From NCBI RefSeq assembly GCF_008329535.1, contig NZ_NPKR01000010.1, forward strand, positions 62,001 through 126,000: a stretch of DNA of 64,000 nucleotides, in the 5' to 3' direction. The stretch is from Mycolicibacterium sp. P1-18 (GTDB taxonomy: Bacteria > Actinomycetota > Actinomycetes > Mycobacteriales > Mycobacteriaceae). This document shows, piece after piece, positions 33,532 to 42,363 of this stretch; position 1 is the first letter of the stretch; each line of letters opens with the position of its first letter. Made by a program: the position numbers and the translations under genes. A model generated the notes under the pieces. That model ran no database searches and was not told the origin of the DNA. It saw only the letters and a list, made by a program, of their open reading frames with translations.

Positions 33532-33798
33532 TTAGGAACTGCTCCCGTTGCGGTGCGTTCCCGGCTCGCCGGTGGGAGCCGGCGGTGCCTTGACCGGCGG
33601 AGAGAAGCTGTTCGCCCCACCGGGGGTGAGGCTCTTCTCCGTCGGGGTGACGGACGGCGCGGTGGTCGTCGTCGTGGTGCTGCTGGGTGCGGGCGTCTCG
33701 CTGCTGCTGCTGCAGCCTGCGGTCAGTGCACCCATCGTGATGATCGCACCGCCACCGATGACCAACGCCACGCGGCGAGTGAAACGATCTGTATTCAT
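33532..33798 (-). CDS. Small lipoprotein
   Basis: An 88-residue lipoprotein: signal peptide MNTDRFTRRVALVIGGGAI followed by the lipobox TAGC near residue 29, then a Ser/Thr/Pro-rich low-complexity tail with seven consecutive Thr. It has no recognisable domain. It is first in a same-strand group with the sedolisin (gap 90 bases) and could be anchored surface filler or a processed peptide. The function is unknown. Confidence 0.65.
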   Translation of the reverse strand: MNTDRFTRRVALVIGGGAIITMGALTAGCSSSSETPAPSSTTTTTTAPSVTPTEKSLTPGGANSFSPPVKAPPAPTGEPGTHRNGSSS

Positions 33799-33981
33799 GT
33801 TCTATCCCAATCCAATCCCCGAATTGCGATCCGACGACCGTTTGCGGGGTCGCGGGCGGCTGGACGCCGACGTCAATATGATGCCACGAGTTGAGCAAAT
33901 CGCATACGAATCGCCGAATCAATGTCGGCCCGCGTCGAACAGGAGCGCTCCGGCGGAGCCGGAATCGGCGGCAAACCTCGG

Positions 33982-34704
33982 TCAGGCCGCAGCGCGTACG
34001 AGGCAGACGTCGTCGTAGCGGTCGAGCAGCGTGGCGGCGACCAGATTGTGCGAACCGAGTGGCTCGGCCATCGGGAGGCCCAGCTCCGCACACACCGCGG
34101 CGACGCGGTCGGTGATGCGCCCATGGGCGAGGAACCACGGCGCCACGACCACGTGTCGTGCTCCACGGCGCGAAAGGCTCGTGGCGGCCTCGGCGACGGT
34201 GGGATGCGGCCCGGTGGCGAAGGCCACTTCGACGCCCGCCCAGCGGGTCCTCGCGCTCAGGGCGGCGGCGACCGTGCTCGTGCGCGCGTTGGCCGCCTCG
34301 CTGGAGGTTCCCACGGCGACCACCACGACTCCCACGTCGCGCCGGTCGGCCGGCGCCCCCGCCGCGGCGATGCGCTGGCCGAGCAGGGTCACCAGGGCCG
34401 GGTCCTCGCCGAGTGCCTCGGCGACCCGGACGGTGGCGCCGGATTCCTCGATCACCGCGGGCAGGTCGACCCGGGCGTGATGGGCGCTGGCCAGCAGCAT
34501 CGGCACCACCACGGCCCGATCGCCGCGCCTCGCGAGGTCGGCGAGTACGTCGCCCACGTACGGCGCCGACTTCTCCAGGAACGCCGCGTGCACCTCGAGT
34601 CCGGGGCGCAACCGGCGGATCCGCCCGGCCAGGGCCAGTGCCACCTGCGGCGAGCGCGGGTCGGCGCTGCCGTGGGCCGCGAGGACCAGAGCGGGGTCAG
34701 TCAT
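33982..34704 (-). CDS. Sirohydrochlorin ferrochelatase / CbiX-family chelatase
   Basis: A 240-residue class II chelatase with two repeats. Metal-site residues include His in LVLAAHGSADPRS and His-His in ASAHHARVDLP; the second repeat carries WFLAHGRITDR. By position (Rv2393, che1) next to cysH and sirA it most likely inserts iron into sirohydrochlorin for SirA siroheme. Cobalt chelation for B12 is the alternative. Its ATG is six bases after the cysH stop, so it is the last gene of the sirA operon. Confidence 0.88.
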   Translation of the reverse strand: MTDPALVLAAHGSADPRSPQVALALAGRIRRLRPGLEVHAAFLEKSAPYVGDVLADLARRGDRAVVVPMLLASAHHARVDLPAVIEESGATVRVAEALGEDPALVTLLGQRIAAAGAPADRRDVGVVVVAVGTSSEAANARTSTVAAALSARTRWAGVEVAFATGPHPTVAEAATSLSRRGARHVVVAPWFLAHGRITDRVAAVCAELGLPMAEPLGSHNLVAATLLDRYDDVCLVRAAA

Positions 34705-34710
34705 CGTCGG

Positions 34711-35415
34711 TCACGAGGCGTGCAGCCCGCACTCCGTCTTCGTCTGGCCGGCCCAGCGACCGCTTCGAGGATCGGCGCCCTCGATCGGCTTCGCCGTGCA
34801 CGGCGCGCAGCCGATCGACGGATAGCCCTCGAAGACAAGCGGGTTGACCAGCACGTCGTTGGCGTCGATGTAGGCCTGCATCTCGTCGTCCGACCAGGCG
34901 GCGATCGGGTTGATCTTGACCAGTCCGAAGGCCTTGTCGTAGCTGATGAGCGGGGCGTTGGCGCGCGTCGGAGCCTCGACCCGCCGGATGCCGGTGACCC
35001 ACGCCGAGTAGCCCTTGAGCGCCTTGCCGAGCGGCTCCACCTTGCGCATCCGGCAGCACGCCGCCGGGTCGCTGGCAAACAGGTTCTTGCCGAGCAGCTC
35101 GTCCTGCTGGGCGACGCTGTGCTCGGGTGTGACGTTCACCACGTTGACCCCGTAGACGGCCTCGACGGCGTCGCGGGTGCCGATGGTCTCGGCGAAGTGG
35201 TAGCCGGTGTCGAGGAACAGGACGTCGACGCCGGGGCGCACCTTGGCGGCCATCGCCACCAAAACCGCGTCCTGCATGTTGGAGGCCACCACGTACTCAC
35301 CGCCGAAGTTCTCGTCGGTCCAGCGCAGCAGCTCCTCGGCGCTGGCGCCGTCGAGTTCCGCCGCGCCACGCTCGGCGATGGCGATCAGGTCGGTTTCGGT
35401 CATCACGTCGGTCAT
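34711..35415 (-). CDS. cysH: Adenosine 5'-phosphosulfate reductase CysH
   Basis: A 234-residue enzyme that reduces APS to sulfite with thioredoxin. The [4Fe-4S] ligands are the pair in ACCRMRK and in GCAPCTAKP, the pattern that distinguishes APS from PAPS reductases; the catalytic Cys is in TECGLH at the C-terminus. ATG 35415 lies two bases after the sirA stop; a second ATG (35403) is four codons on. It sits between sirA and the chelatase and is coupled to both. Confidence 0.96.
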   Translation of the reverse strand: MTDVMTETDLIAIAERGAAELDGASAEELLRWTDENFGGEYVVASNMQDAVLVAMAAKVRPGVDVLFLDTGYHFAETIGTRDAVEAVYGVNVVNVTPEHSVAQQDELLGKNLFASDPAACCRMRKVEPLGKALKGYSAWVTGIRRVEAPTRANAPLISYDKAFGLVKINPIAAWSDDEMQAYIDANDVLVNPLVFEGYPSIGCAPCTAKPIEGADPRSGRWAGQTKTECGLHAS

Positions 35416-35417
35416 CG

Positions 35418-37091
35418 TTACCTCAAGTCCGCTTCGTCGGCCCGTACGGCCCACGTTGCAAAACGCTCGCCGTCCTCCCTTTGTTTCACGAAGTTGCGGA
35501 CGACGCGCTCGATGTAGTCGCCCAGCTCCGTGCTGGTCACCTTGTGCTGGCGCAACTTCCGGCCGAACGCGCTGTCCAGGCCGAGGCTGCCGCCGAGGTG
35601 AACCTGGAAGCCCTCCTCGGGGCCGTTGCCGTCGTCGACCATCTGGCCCTTGAACCCGATGTCGGCGATCTGGATGCGGGCGCACGAGTTCGGGCAGCCG
35701 TTGATGTTGATCGTGACGGGGACGTCCAGTTGGGCGTTGAGGTCCTCCAGCCGCGTCTCGAGCTCCGGGGCCAGCACCTGCGAGCGGCTCCGCGTCTCGG
35801 CGAACGACAGCTTGCAGAACTCGATTCCGGTGCAGGCCATCAGGTTTCGCCGCCAGTGCGACGGCTTCGACGGCAGCCCGAGGGCGTCGAGTCCGTCGCG
35901 GAGCGTGTCGAGTTGGTCGTCGGGAACGTCGAGGATGACCAGCTTCTGATACGGGGTGAAGCGGATGCGATCCGACCCGGCGGCCTCGGCGAGGTCGGCG
36001 ACCTTGCTCAGGATGGTGCCCGACACCCGGCCCGCGATGGGCGCGACGCCGACGGCGTTCAATCCGTTCTTCAGACGCTGGACGCCGACGTGGTCGATCG
36101 GACGAGGCACCGGCGTGGGCGCGGGTCCGTCGACCAGGGGACGCTTGAGGTACTCGTTCTCGAGCACCTCCCGGAACTTCTGGATGCCCCAGTCCTTGAT
36201 CAGGAACTTCAGCCGGGCCTTGGCGCGCAGGCGACGGTAGCCGTAGTCGCGGAACACGCTGACCACGGCCTCCCACACGTCGGGCACCTCGTCGAGCGGC
36301 ACCCAGGCGCCGACGCGCTGGCCCAGCATCGGGTTGGTCGACAGGCCGCCGCCGACCCACAGGTCGAAGCCGGGGCCGTGCTCGGGGTGGACCACGCCGA
36401 CGAAGGCGACGTCGTTGATCTCGTGCACCACGTCCTGCAGACCCGAGATCGCGGTCTTGAACTTGCGCGGCAGGTTCGAGTACTCGGGCTTGCCGATGTA
36501 GCGCTTGGTGATCTCGTCGATGGCGGGCGTGCCGTCGATGACCTCGTCGAGCGATTCGCCGGCCAGGGGCGAGCCGAGCACCACGCGGGGGCAGTCGCCG
36601 CACGCCTCGGTGGTCTGCAGGCCGACCTCGTCGAGGCGTCGCCAGATCTCCGGCATGTCCTCGACCCGGATCCAGTGGAACTGGACATTCTGCCGGTCGG
36701 AGATGTCGGCGGTGTCGCGGCCGAACTCGGTGGAGATGCCGCCGAGGGCGCGCAGGGCCGCCGCGGTCAGGGCACCGCCGTCGGACCGGACCCGCAGCAT
36801 GAAGAACTCGTCTTCGAGCATGTCGGTGTTGTCGTCACCGGTCCAGGTGCCGTCGTAACCGGGCTTGCGTTGCGTGTAGAGCCCCCACCAGCGGAAACGT
36901 CCGCGGAGGTCGCCCTTGTCGATGCTCTCGAAGCCGCCCTTGGCGTAGATCTCCTCGATGCGTCCGCGGACGTTGAGCGGGTTGTCGTCCTGCTTGGCCT
37001 GCTCGTTGGGGTTGAGTGGTTCGCGGTGTCCGAGGGCCCACTGGCCCTCGTTCTTCGGTGGCTTGGTCGGCTTGGCGTCGGCCTGAGTCAT
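35418..37091 (-). CDS. sirA: Ferredoxin-dependent sulfite reductase SirA (NirA)
   Basis: A 557-residue siroheme/[4Fe-4S] enzyme that reduces sulfite to sulfide. Cluster ligands are visible in CTGIEFCKLS and NGCPNSCAR (C-x5-C, C-x3-C). The mycobacterial Tyr-Cys cross-link pair is likely the Tyr in GLYTQRKPGY and the Cys in TTEACGDCPR. ATG 37091 is preferred to the frame's first ATG (37139) because GAGGGG lies nine bases upstream and conserved sequence (NEGQWALGHREPLN) follows. The 302-base gap upstream holds the Cys leader ORF. Confidence 0.95.
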   Translation of the reverse strand: MTQADAKPTKPPKNEGQWALGHREPLNPNEQAKQDDNPLNVRGRIEEIYAKGGFESIDKGDLRGRFRWWGLYTQRKPGYDGTWTGDDNTDMLEDEFFMLRVRSDGGALTAAALRALGGISTEFGRDTADISDRQNVQFHWIRVEDMPEIWRRLDEVGLQTTEACGDCPRVVLGSPLAGESLDEVIDGTPAIDEITKRYIGKPEYSNLPRKFKTAISGLQDVVHEINDVAFVGVVHPEHGPGFDLWVGGGLSTNPMLGQRVGAWVPLDEVPDVWEAVVSVFRDYGYRRLRAKARLKFLIKDWGIQKFREVLENEYLKRPLVDGPAPTPVPRPIDHVGVQRLKNGLNAVGVAPIAGRVSGTILSKVADLAEAAGSDRIRFTPYQKLVILDVPDDQLDTLRDGLDALGLPSKPSHWRRNLMACTGIEFCKLSFAETRSRSQVLAPELETRLEDLNAQLDVPVTININGCPNSCARIQIADIGFKGQMVDDGNGPEEGFQVHLGGSLGLDSAFGRKLRQHKVTSTELGDYIERVVRNFVKQREDGERFATWAVRADEADLR

Positions 37092-37204
37092 GGGATGGCC
37101 CCTCTCGAGGGAGCCGGCGTGTGAATCGTGCGTCGTCACCGGTGGCTGTCCGGCGGCGCAGATCCGGCGGCCAGCTGTAGGTACAGGTGGACAGGTCTAC
37201 GGCG

Positions 37205-37309
37205 TCAAGGCAGACAGCAACAGGTGCATACGCGCTTGAAGTCGACATGCCGCCGTACCACCGGCGAGAAGCCGACGGTCGAGGTCTGGGCAGCAGTCAC
37301 GCCTGACAT
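37205..37309 (-). CDS. Polycysteine leader peptide of the sirA-cysH operon
   Basis: A short ORF of 34 residues from ATG 37309 (or 31 from GTG 37300) ends CTCCCLP, that is four Cys in the last seven residues. A TGg-CAGAAT stretch lies seven bases before the GTG, so the GTG may be a leaderless start. It ends 113 bases before sirA. Poly-Cys leaderless ORFs control the sirA operon in M. smegmatis by cysteine-dependent attenuation; this one matches in place and content. The rest of the 302-base gap shows no other gene. Confidence 0.72.
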   Translation of the reverse strand: MSGVTAAQTSTVGFSPVVRRHVDFKRVCTCCCLP

Positions 37310-37393
37310 TCTGCCACGGCCGATGCGATCGGCTCCAACCGGCCAATTCTTGCGCTCATCACGAGCATAAATCGGCTCTGGAAGACTGGAACG

Positions 37394-38542
37394 ATGACCG
37401 AACACCGATCCGGCGCGTTCGGCGTCTACGTGCACGTCCCGTTCTGCGCGACGCGCTGCGGATACTGCGACTTCAACACCTACACGCCCGCCGAGCTGGG
37501 CGGCGCCAACCCCGACGGCTGGCTCGAGGCGATGAAGGTCGAACTCGAACTGGCCGCACACCAGTTGTCGTTCCGCGGCGCCGTGCCCGAGGCGTCGACG
37601 GTGTTCGTCGGCGGTGGCACCCCGACGATGCTCGGCGGCGAGCGACTCGCGTCGGTGCTGGACGCGGTGCGGGCCAACTTCACGCTGGCCGCCGGTGCCG
37701 AGGTCACGACGGAGGCCAATCCCGAGTCGACGACGCCCGAGCTTCTCGACCGCCTGCGCACGGCGGGCTTCACCAGGCTGTCGCTCGGCATGCAGTCGAC
37801 CGCGCCGCACGTGCTGGCCGCCCTGGACCGGGTGCACTCGCCCGGGCGGGCGCTGACCGCCGCCGCCGATGCCCGCGCCGCGGGTTTCGAGCACGTCAAC
37901 CTGGACCTCATCTACGGCACGCCCGGAGAGACCGACGACGACCTGGCGCGCTCGGTGGACGCGGCGATCGGGGCCGGCGTCGACCACGTTTCGGCCTACG
38001 CGCTGGTGGTCGAGGAGGGCACCGCGCTGGCCCGGCGGGTGCGCCGCGGCGAGCTGCCCGCACCGGACGACGACGTGCTGGCCACCCGTTACGAGCTCCT
38101 CGACGCGCGGCTCGTGGCGGCGGGCTTCGACTGGTACGAGGTGTCGAACTGGAGCCGTGCCGGCGGGGAGTGCCGACACAACCTCGGCTACTGGGACGGC
38201 GGCGAGTGGTGGGGCGCCGGACCGGGCGCGCACGGCTACACCGACGGCACTCGCTGGTGGAACGTCAAGCACCCCAACGCCTATGCGGAGATGCTCGCCC
38301 GTCGCGAACTGCCCGTCGGTGGGCGCGAGGAGCTGAGCGCACCCGAGCGGCACACCGAGGACGTCATGCTGACGGTCCGTCTGCGCGGCGGGCTGCCGGT
38401 GACGCTGCTGGACGCAGAGGAGAGGTCGCGGGCCGACGAACTCTGCCGCAGTGGGCTGCTGGTCGACCGCGGCGAGGCCATGGTGCTGACCGACCGCGGC
38501 AGGCTGCTGGCCGACGCCGTGGTGCGAGAAGTGTTGGGGTAG
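37394..38542 (+). CDS. hemW: Radical SAM heme chaperone HemW (HemN-like)
   Basis: The 382-residue protein has the radical SAM cluster motif CATRCGYCDF (CX3CX2C), GGGTPTML and the C-terminal HemN-like domain (RHNLGYWDGGEWWGAGPGAH). HemW carries heme rather than acting as coproporphyrinogen oxidase; the length and the CX2C with no extra N-terminal Cys support HemW. It diverges from sirA. In M. tuberculosis the mycobactin genes follow; here they are absent. Confidence 0.92.
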   Translation: MTEHRSGAFGVYVHVPFCATRCGYCDFNTYTPAELGGANPDGWLEAMKVELELAAHQLSFRGAVPEASTVFVGGGTPTMLGGERLASVLDAVRANFTLAAGAEVTTEANPESTTPELLDRLRTAGFTRLSLGMQSTAPHVLAALDRVHSPGRALTAAADARAAGFEHVNLDLIYGTPGETDDDLARSVDAAIGAGVDHVSAYALVVEEGTALARRVRRGELPAPDDDVLATRYELLDARLVAAGFDWYEVSNWSRAGGECRHNLGYWDGGEWWGAGPGAHGYTDGTRWWNVKHPNAYAEMLARRELPVGGREELSAPERHTEDVMLTVRLRGGLPVTLLDAEERSRADELCRSGLLVDRGEAMVLTDRGRLLADAVVREVLG

Positions 38543-38549
38543 TCGGCCG

Positions 38550-38864
38550 TCAGGTCTGCTGGTCGAGCGGAAGGTCCATGTCGTAGACCCGTGCGTGCAG
38601 GACGGCCCGGTTGCGCAGCGCGGCCCGGACGGCTTGGTGCACACCGTCTTCGAGGTAGACGACGCCCTCCCACCGGACGGCGTGGGGGAACAGGTCGCCG
38701 TAGAACGTCGAGTCCTCCGACAGCAAGCGGTCGAGCTCGAGCACCGTCGTGGTGGTCACCAACTCGTCGAGGCGGATCTGCCGCGGCGGGATCTGCGCCC
38801 ACTGTCGATAGGACAGATTGTGTTCGGGATACGGCTTGCCGTCGCGGACGCCCTTGAAGATCAT
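38550..38864 (-). CDS. Conserved actinobacterial protein (Rv2375 family)
   Basis: The 104-residue soluble protein begins MIFKGVRDGKPYPEHNLSYR and contains LDRLLSEDSTFYGDLFPHAV and VYLEDGVHQAVRAALRNR. It resembles the Rv2375 family in size and position near hrcA. No catalytic motif is evident and no activity is known. It is convergent with hemW (seven bases apart) and divergent from hrcA. Confidence 0.8.
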   Translation of the reverse strand: MIFKGVRDGKPYPEHNLSYRQWAQIPPRQIRLDELVTTTTVLELDRLLSEDSTFYGDLFPHAVRWEGVVYLEDGVHQAVRAALRNRAVLHARVYDMDLPLDQQT

Positions 38865-38973
38865 CGGCCGGTCCTGGTGAGCACGTAGTCAGGCTATCGG
38901 TTGGCGCCGGGCGGCGCCGTGGCGCGTCGGTGCTGCTGGCCGACGTAAAATGGCGACGACTAGGAGGTGAACC

Positions 38974-40005
38974 ATGGGTACTGCCGATGATCGTCGCTTC
39001 GAGGTGCTGCGCGCGATCGTCGCCGACTTCGTCTCCACGAAGGAGCCGATCGGTTCGAAGAGCCTCGTCGAGCGCCACAATCTCGGTGTCTCGAGTGCGA
39101 CGGTGCGCAACGACATGGCCGTCCTGGAGGCCGAGGGCTACATCGCCCAGCCCCACACGAGTTCGGGCCGGGTGCCCACCGAGAAGGGGTACCGCGAGTT
39201 CGTCGACCGCCTCGACGACGTCAAGCCGATGTCGTCGGCCGAGCGGCGCGCCATCCTCACGTTCCTCGAGTCCGGTGTCGACCTCGACGACGTCCTGCGG
39301 CGGGCGGTGAAGCTGCTCGCGCAGCTCACCCGGCAGGTCGCGATCGTGCAGTATCCGACCCTGTCCACGTCGACGGTCCGACACCTGGAGGTCGTCGCGC
39401 TCACGCCGGCGCGGCTGCTGCTGGTGGTCATCACCGACTCCGGCCGGGTCGACCAGCGCATCGTCGAACTCGGCGACGCCATCGACGACGTCCAGCTCTC
39501 GGCGTTGCGCGAGCGGCTGGGCCAGGCGCTCGAGGGCAAGCCGATCACCACCGCGTCTGTCGCGGTCTCGGACCTGGCGTCGCAGCTGGTCGGACACGGC
39601 GTGCTCGGCGACGCGGTGGGACGGGCGGCGACCGTGCTCGTCGAGACCCTCGTCGAGCACTCCGAGGAACGGTTGCTGCTCGGCGGCACGGCGAACCTCA
39701 CGCGCAACACCGCGGACTTCGGTGGCTCCCTGCGATCGGTGCTGGAGGCACTGGAGGAGCAGGTGGTGGTGCTGCGATTGCTGGCCGCCCAGGAGGAGGC
39801 CGGTAAGGTGACGGTGCGCATCGGACACGAGACCGCGGCCGAGCAGATGGCTGGAACGTCGGTGGTGAGCACCACCTACGGCAGCTCGGGCAAGGTTTTC
39901 GGCGGGATGGGTGTGGTGGGTCCCACTCGGATGGACTATCCGGGAACCATCTCCAACGTCGCCGCGGTTGCTCTGTACATAGGTGAAGTCCTGGGTGCCC
40001 GCTAA
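38974..40005 (+). CDS. hrcA: Heat-inducible transcription repressor HrcA
   Basis: A 343-residue repressor with an N-terminal winged helix (SSATVRNDMAVLEAEGYIAQ) and the HrcA central and C-terminal domains (ISNVAAVALYIGEVLG at the end). It represses chaperonin genes through CIRCE elements. The ATG has AGGAGG seven bases upstream. I see no CIRCE inverted repeat (TTAGCACTC-N9-GAGTGCTAA) in the 109 bases before it, so this copy may not be self-controlled. dnaJ2 follows. Confidence 0.96.
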   Translation: MGTADDRRFEVLRAIVADFVSTKEPIGSKSLVERHNLGVSSATVRNDMAVLEAEGYIAQPHTSSGRVPTEKGYREFVDRLDDVKPMSSAERRAILTFLESGVDLDDVLRRAVKLLAQLTRQVAIVQYPTLSTSTVRHLEVVALTPARLLLVVITDSGRVDQRIVELGDAIDDVQLSALRERLGQALEGKPITTASVAVSDLASQLVGHGVLGDAVGRAATVLVETLVEHSEERLLLGGTANLTRNTADFGGSLRSVLEALEEQVVVLRLLAAQEEAGKVTVRIGHETAAEQMAGTSVVSTTYGSSGKVFGGMGVVGPTRMDYPGTISNVAAVALYIGEVLGAR

Positions 40006-40058
40006 GGGCCCTGGGACCGACGGCGACTGCGGCTTCACGAAGCGAAGAAGGGTTTGGC

Positions 40059-41216
40059 GTGGCACGCGATTATTACGGCCTGCTCGGAGTGAGCAAGGGC
40101 GCGAGCGACTCGGAGATCAAACGCGCCTATCGCAAGCTGGCGCGCGAACTGCATCCCGACGTCAACCCCGATGAGGCGGCCCAAGCCCAGTTCCGGGAGA
40201 TCGGCGTTGCGTACGAGGTCCTGAGCGATCCGGAGAAGCGCCGCATCGTCGACCTCGGTGGCGACCCGATGGAGAGCGCCGGCGCGGGCGGGTTCGGAAA
40301 CGGCTTCGGCAACGCCGGTTTCGGCGGCCTCGGTGACGTGTTCGAGGCGTTCTTCGGTGGCGGCGGCGGCGGAGGCCGCGGCCCGGTCGGCCGGGTGCGC
40401 CCGGGCTCGGACTCCCTGCTGCGGATGCGGCTCGACCTCGCCGAGTGCGCCACCGGCGTCACCAAGCACGTCACCGTGGACACCGCGATCCTCTGCGACC
40501 TGTGCCACGGCAAGGGCACGCACGGCGACTCGAAGCCAGTCACCTGCGACACCTGCCACGGCCAGGGCGAGGTGCAGTCCGTCCAGCGCTCGCTGCTGGG
40601 CCAGGTCATGACGTCGCGTCCGTGCCCGGTGTGCGCGGGCGTCGGCGAAGTCATCCCCGACCCCTGCCACCGCTGTGGCGGCGACGGCCGCGTGCGCGCG
40701 CGCCGCGACATCAGCGTCAAGATCCCCCCGGGCGTCGGCGACGGCATGCGGGTGCGGCTGGCCGCCCAAGGCGAGGTCGGCCCGGGCGGCGGACCCGCCG
40801 GCGACCTGCACGTCGAGGTGCACGAGGCACCCCACGACGTCTTCGTCCGCGACGGCGACGACCTGCACTTCAGCGTGTCGGTGCCGATGGTCGACGCGGC
40901 ACTGGGCACCACGGTCTCGGTCGACGCCATTCTCGACGGCGACACCGACATCGTCGTCGCACCCGGAACCCAGCCCGGAGCCGTCACGACGCTGCGCGGC
41001 CACGGCATGCCCAACGTGCGCTCCGGTGTCCGCGGCAACCTGCACGCCCACATCGAGGTCGTGGTCCCCAACCGCCTCGACCATCAGGACACCGAGCTGC
41101 TGCAGAAGCTCAAGGCGCATCGCGTCCGTGACGTCGCCGAGGTCAAGTCGACGCAGGCCGCGCCCGCCAACGGCGGGTTGTTCAGCCGGCTGCGCGAGAC
41201 GTTCACCGGCCGATAG
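40059..41216 (+). CDS. dnaJ2: Chaperone DnaJ2
   Basis: A 385-residue type I J protein: J domain with LHPDVNPD, a Gly/Phe-rich linker (GFGNGFGNAGFGGLG), four CxxCxGxG zinc repeats (CDLCHGKG, CDTCHGQG, CPVCAGVG, CHRCGGDG), then the substrate-binding domains. It works with DnaK. Start GTG 40059 with GAAGG upstream, 53 bases after hrcA. The hrcA-dnaJ2-rsmE order is the usual one in actinobacteria. Confidence 0.97.
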   Translation: MARDYYGLLGVSKGASDSEIKRAYRKLARELHPDVNPDEAAQAQFREIGVAYEVLSDPEKRRIVDLGGDPMESAGAGGFGNGFGNAGFGGLGDVFEAFFGGGGGGGRGPVGRVRPGSDSLLRMRLDLAECATGVTKHVTVDTAILCDLCHGKGTHGDSKPVTCDTCHGQGEVQSVQRSLLGQVMTSRPCPVCAGVGEVIPDPCHRCGGDGRVRARRDISVKIPPGVGDGMRVRLAAQGEVGPGGGPAGDLHVEVHEAPHDVFVRDGDDLHFSVSVPMVDAALGTTVSVDAILDGDTDIVVAPGTQPGAVTTLRGHGMPNVRSGVRGNLHAHIEVVVPNRLDHQDTELLQKLKAHRVRDVAEVKSTQAAPANGGLFSRLRETFTGR

Positions 41217-41232
41217 CCGGGCCGGGAGCGCC

Positions 41233-41982
41233 GTGAGTCGCGCGCTGTTCTACGTCGAGTCGGTCCCCGACGTGGGTGACGTGGTCACCGTGGACGGTGA
41301 CGAGGGCTTTCACGCCGCGTCGGTGCGGCGCATCCGGGTCGGCGAGGAACTCGACCTCGGTGACGGCGCCGGCACGGTCGCCCACGTCGTGGTCGACGGC
41401 GTCGGCAAGGGCACTCTGACGGCTCGCGTGCTCGACAGGCGCGTGGTGGCCCCCTCGTCTCCCAGCGTCACCGTCGTGCAGGCGCTGCCCAAGTCCGACC
41501 GTTCGGAGCTGGCGGTCGAACTGGCCACCGAGGCGGGTGCGGACGCGTTCCTCGCCTGGCAGTCCGACCGCTGCGTGGCCCGCTGGGACGGGGCCGCCAA
41601 GGTCGAGAAGGGACTTCGCCGCTGGCAGGCGGTGGCCCGGTCCGCGGCCCGGCAGTCGCGCCGTCCCCACGTCCCATCGGTCACCGCACTGATGTCGACC
41701 AAGGAACTGGCCGCCCACGTGCGTTCGGTGGCGGACCGGACGGTGGTGCTGGTGCTGCACGAGTCCGCGACCGTCCCGCTGGCGGCGACGGGGCTCGCCG
41801 AGGCCGGCTCGCTGATGTTGCTGATCGGTCCCGAGGGCGGCATCGGCGACGACGAGTTGCGGGTGTTGACCGACGTCGGCGCGACCGCCGTTCGGCTCGG
41901 GCCAAGTGTGCTGCGCACCACATCGGCGGCCGCAGTGGCGCTTGGCGCACTCGGGGTTCTGACCCCGCGCTGGTTTATGTGA
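41233..41982 (+). CDS. rsmE: 16S rRNA m3U1498 methyltransferase RsmE
   Basis: A 249-residue SPOUT methyltransferase: N-terminal PUA-like domain, AdoMet knot motifs LMLLIGPEGGIGDDEL and LGPSVLRTTSAAAVALG. It methylates U1498 of 16S rRNA. GTG 41233 follows the dnaJ2 stop by 16 bases; the longer frame is inside dnaJ2. Operon with hrcA-dnaJ2. Confidence 0.93.
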   Translation: MSRALFYVESVPDVGDVVTVDGDEGFHAASVRRIRVGEELDLGDGAGTVAHVVVDGVGKGTLTARVLDRRVVAPSSPSVTVVQALPKSDRSELAVELATEAGADAFLAWQSDRCVARWDGAAKVEKGLRRWQAVARSAARQSRRPHVPSVTALMSTKELAAHVRSVADRTVVLVLHESATVPLAATGLAEAGSLMLLIGPEGGIGDDELRVLTDVGATAVRLGPSVLRTTSAAAVALGALGVLTPRWFM

Positions 41983-42114
41983 TCGTCATCTCCGCGAAAC
42001 GTCCAGGTTTCTTTGCGGCCGGAATTAATCGTCTGATCAGTGCGTTCGTGCAAGCAGACCGGTGGCAGGGCTCCACCGCCGGTCGACGCAACCACAGAGG
42101 GCACGAAAGAAGAA

Positions 42115-42345
42115 ATGAAGAAGACGAAGAAGTTCGGACTCGCCACCCTCGTTGCCAGCGGCTTTGCTGCGGGCATTCTTGGGGTCGCAGCTCCGATGCA
42201 AGCGACCGCATCCGCCGAGACGCTCCCGGTGCTGGAAATGCCCGGCTACTCGGCCGGTGTCGACCACCACGACCGGAGGGTCAAGTCGGTGCTTCCGGCG
42301 GTCAACATCGCGCATGCCGACAACACCGTGCAGCAGAGCCGCTGA
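42115..42345 (+). CDS. Small secreted protein
   Basis: A 76-residue protein with a clear Sec signal (MKKTKKFGLATLVASGFAAG, cleavage likely after MQATASA) and a mature part of about 45 residues, ETLPVLEMPGY to the C-terminal NTVQQSR. The ATG has an AAAGAAG ribosome site. A rho-independent terminator starts 19 bases after the stop, so it is a monocistronic unit. In M. tuberculosis this interval holds PE_PGRS40 instead. The function is unknown. The 132-base region upstream holds a short hairpin (42057-42084). Confidence 0.7.
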   Translation: MKKTKKFGLATLVASGFAAGILGVAAPMQATASAETLPVLEMPGYSAGVDHHDRRVKSVLPAVNIAHADNTVQQSR

Positions 42346-42363
42346 CACGGCACCACCTCGAGG

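Noticed and set aside
34711..36603. An open frame that seems to fuse part of sirA with cysH
   Set aside because: The first half is sirA read out of frame. The normal sirA stop at 35418 and the cysH ATG at 35415 explain the region as two genes.
36835..37248. A 137-codon minus-strand ORF overlapping the sirA leader
   Set aside because: It runs out of frame through the sirA start and has no conserved content; the polycysteine ORF in another frame is better supported.
38865..38973. A CIRCE element for HrcA
   Set aside because: No TTAGCACTC-type inverted repeat is present before hrcA or dnaJ2.
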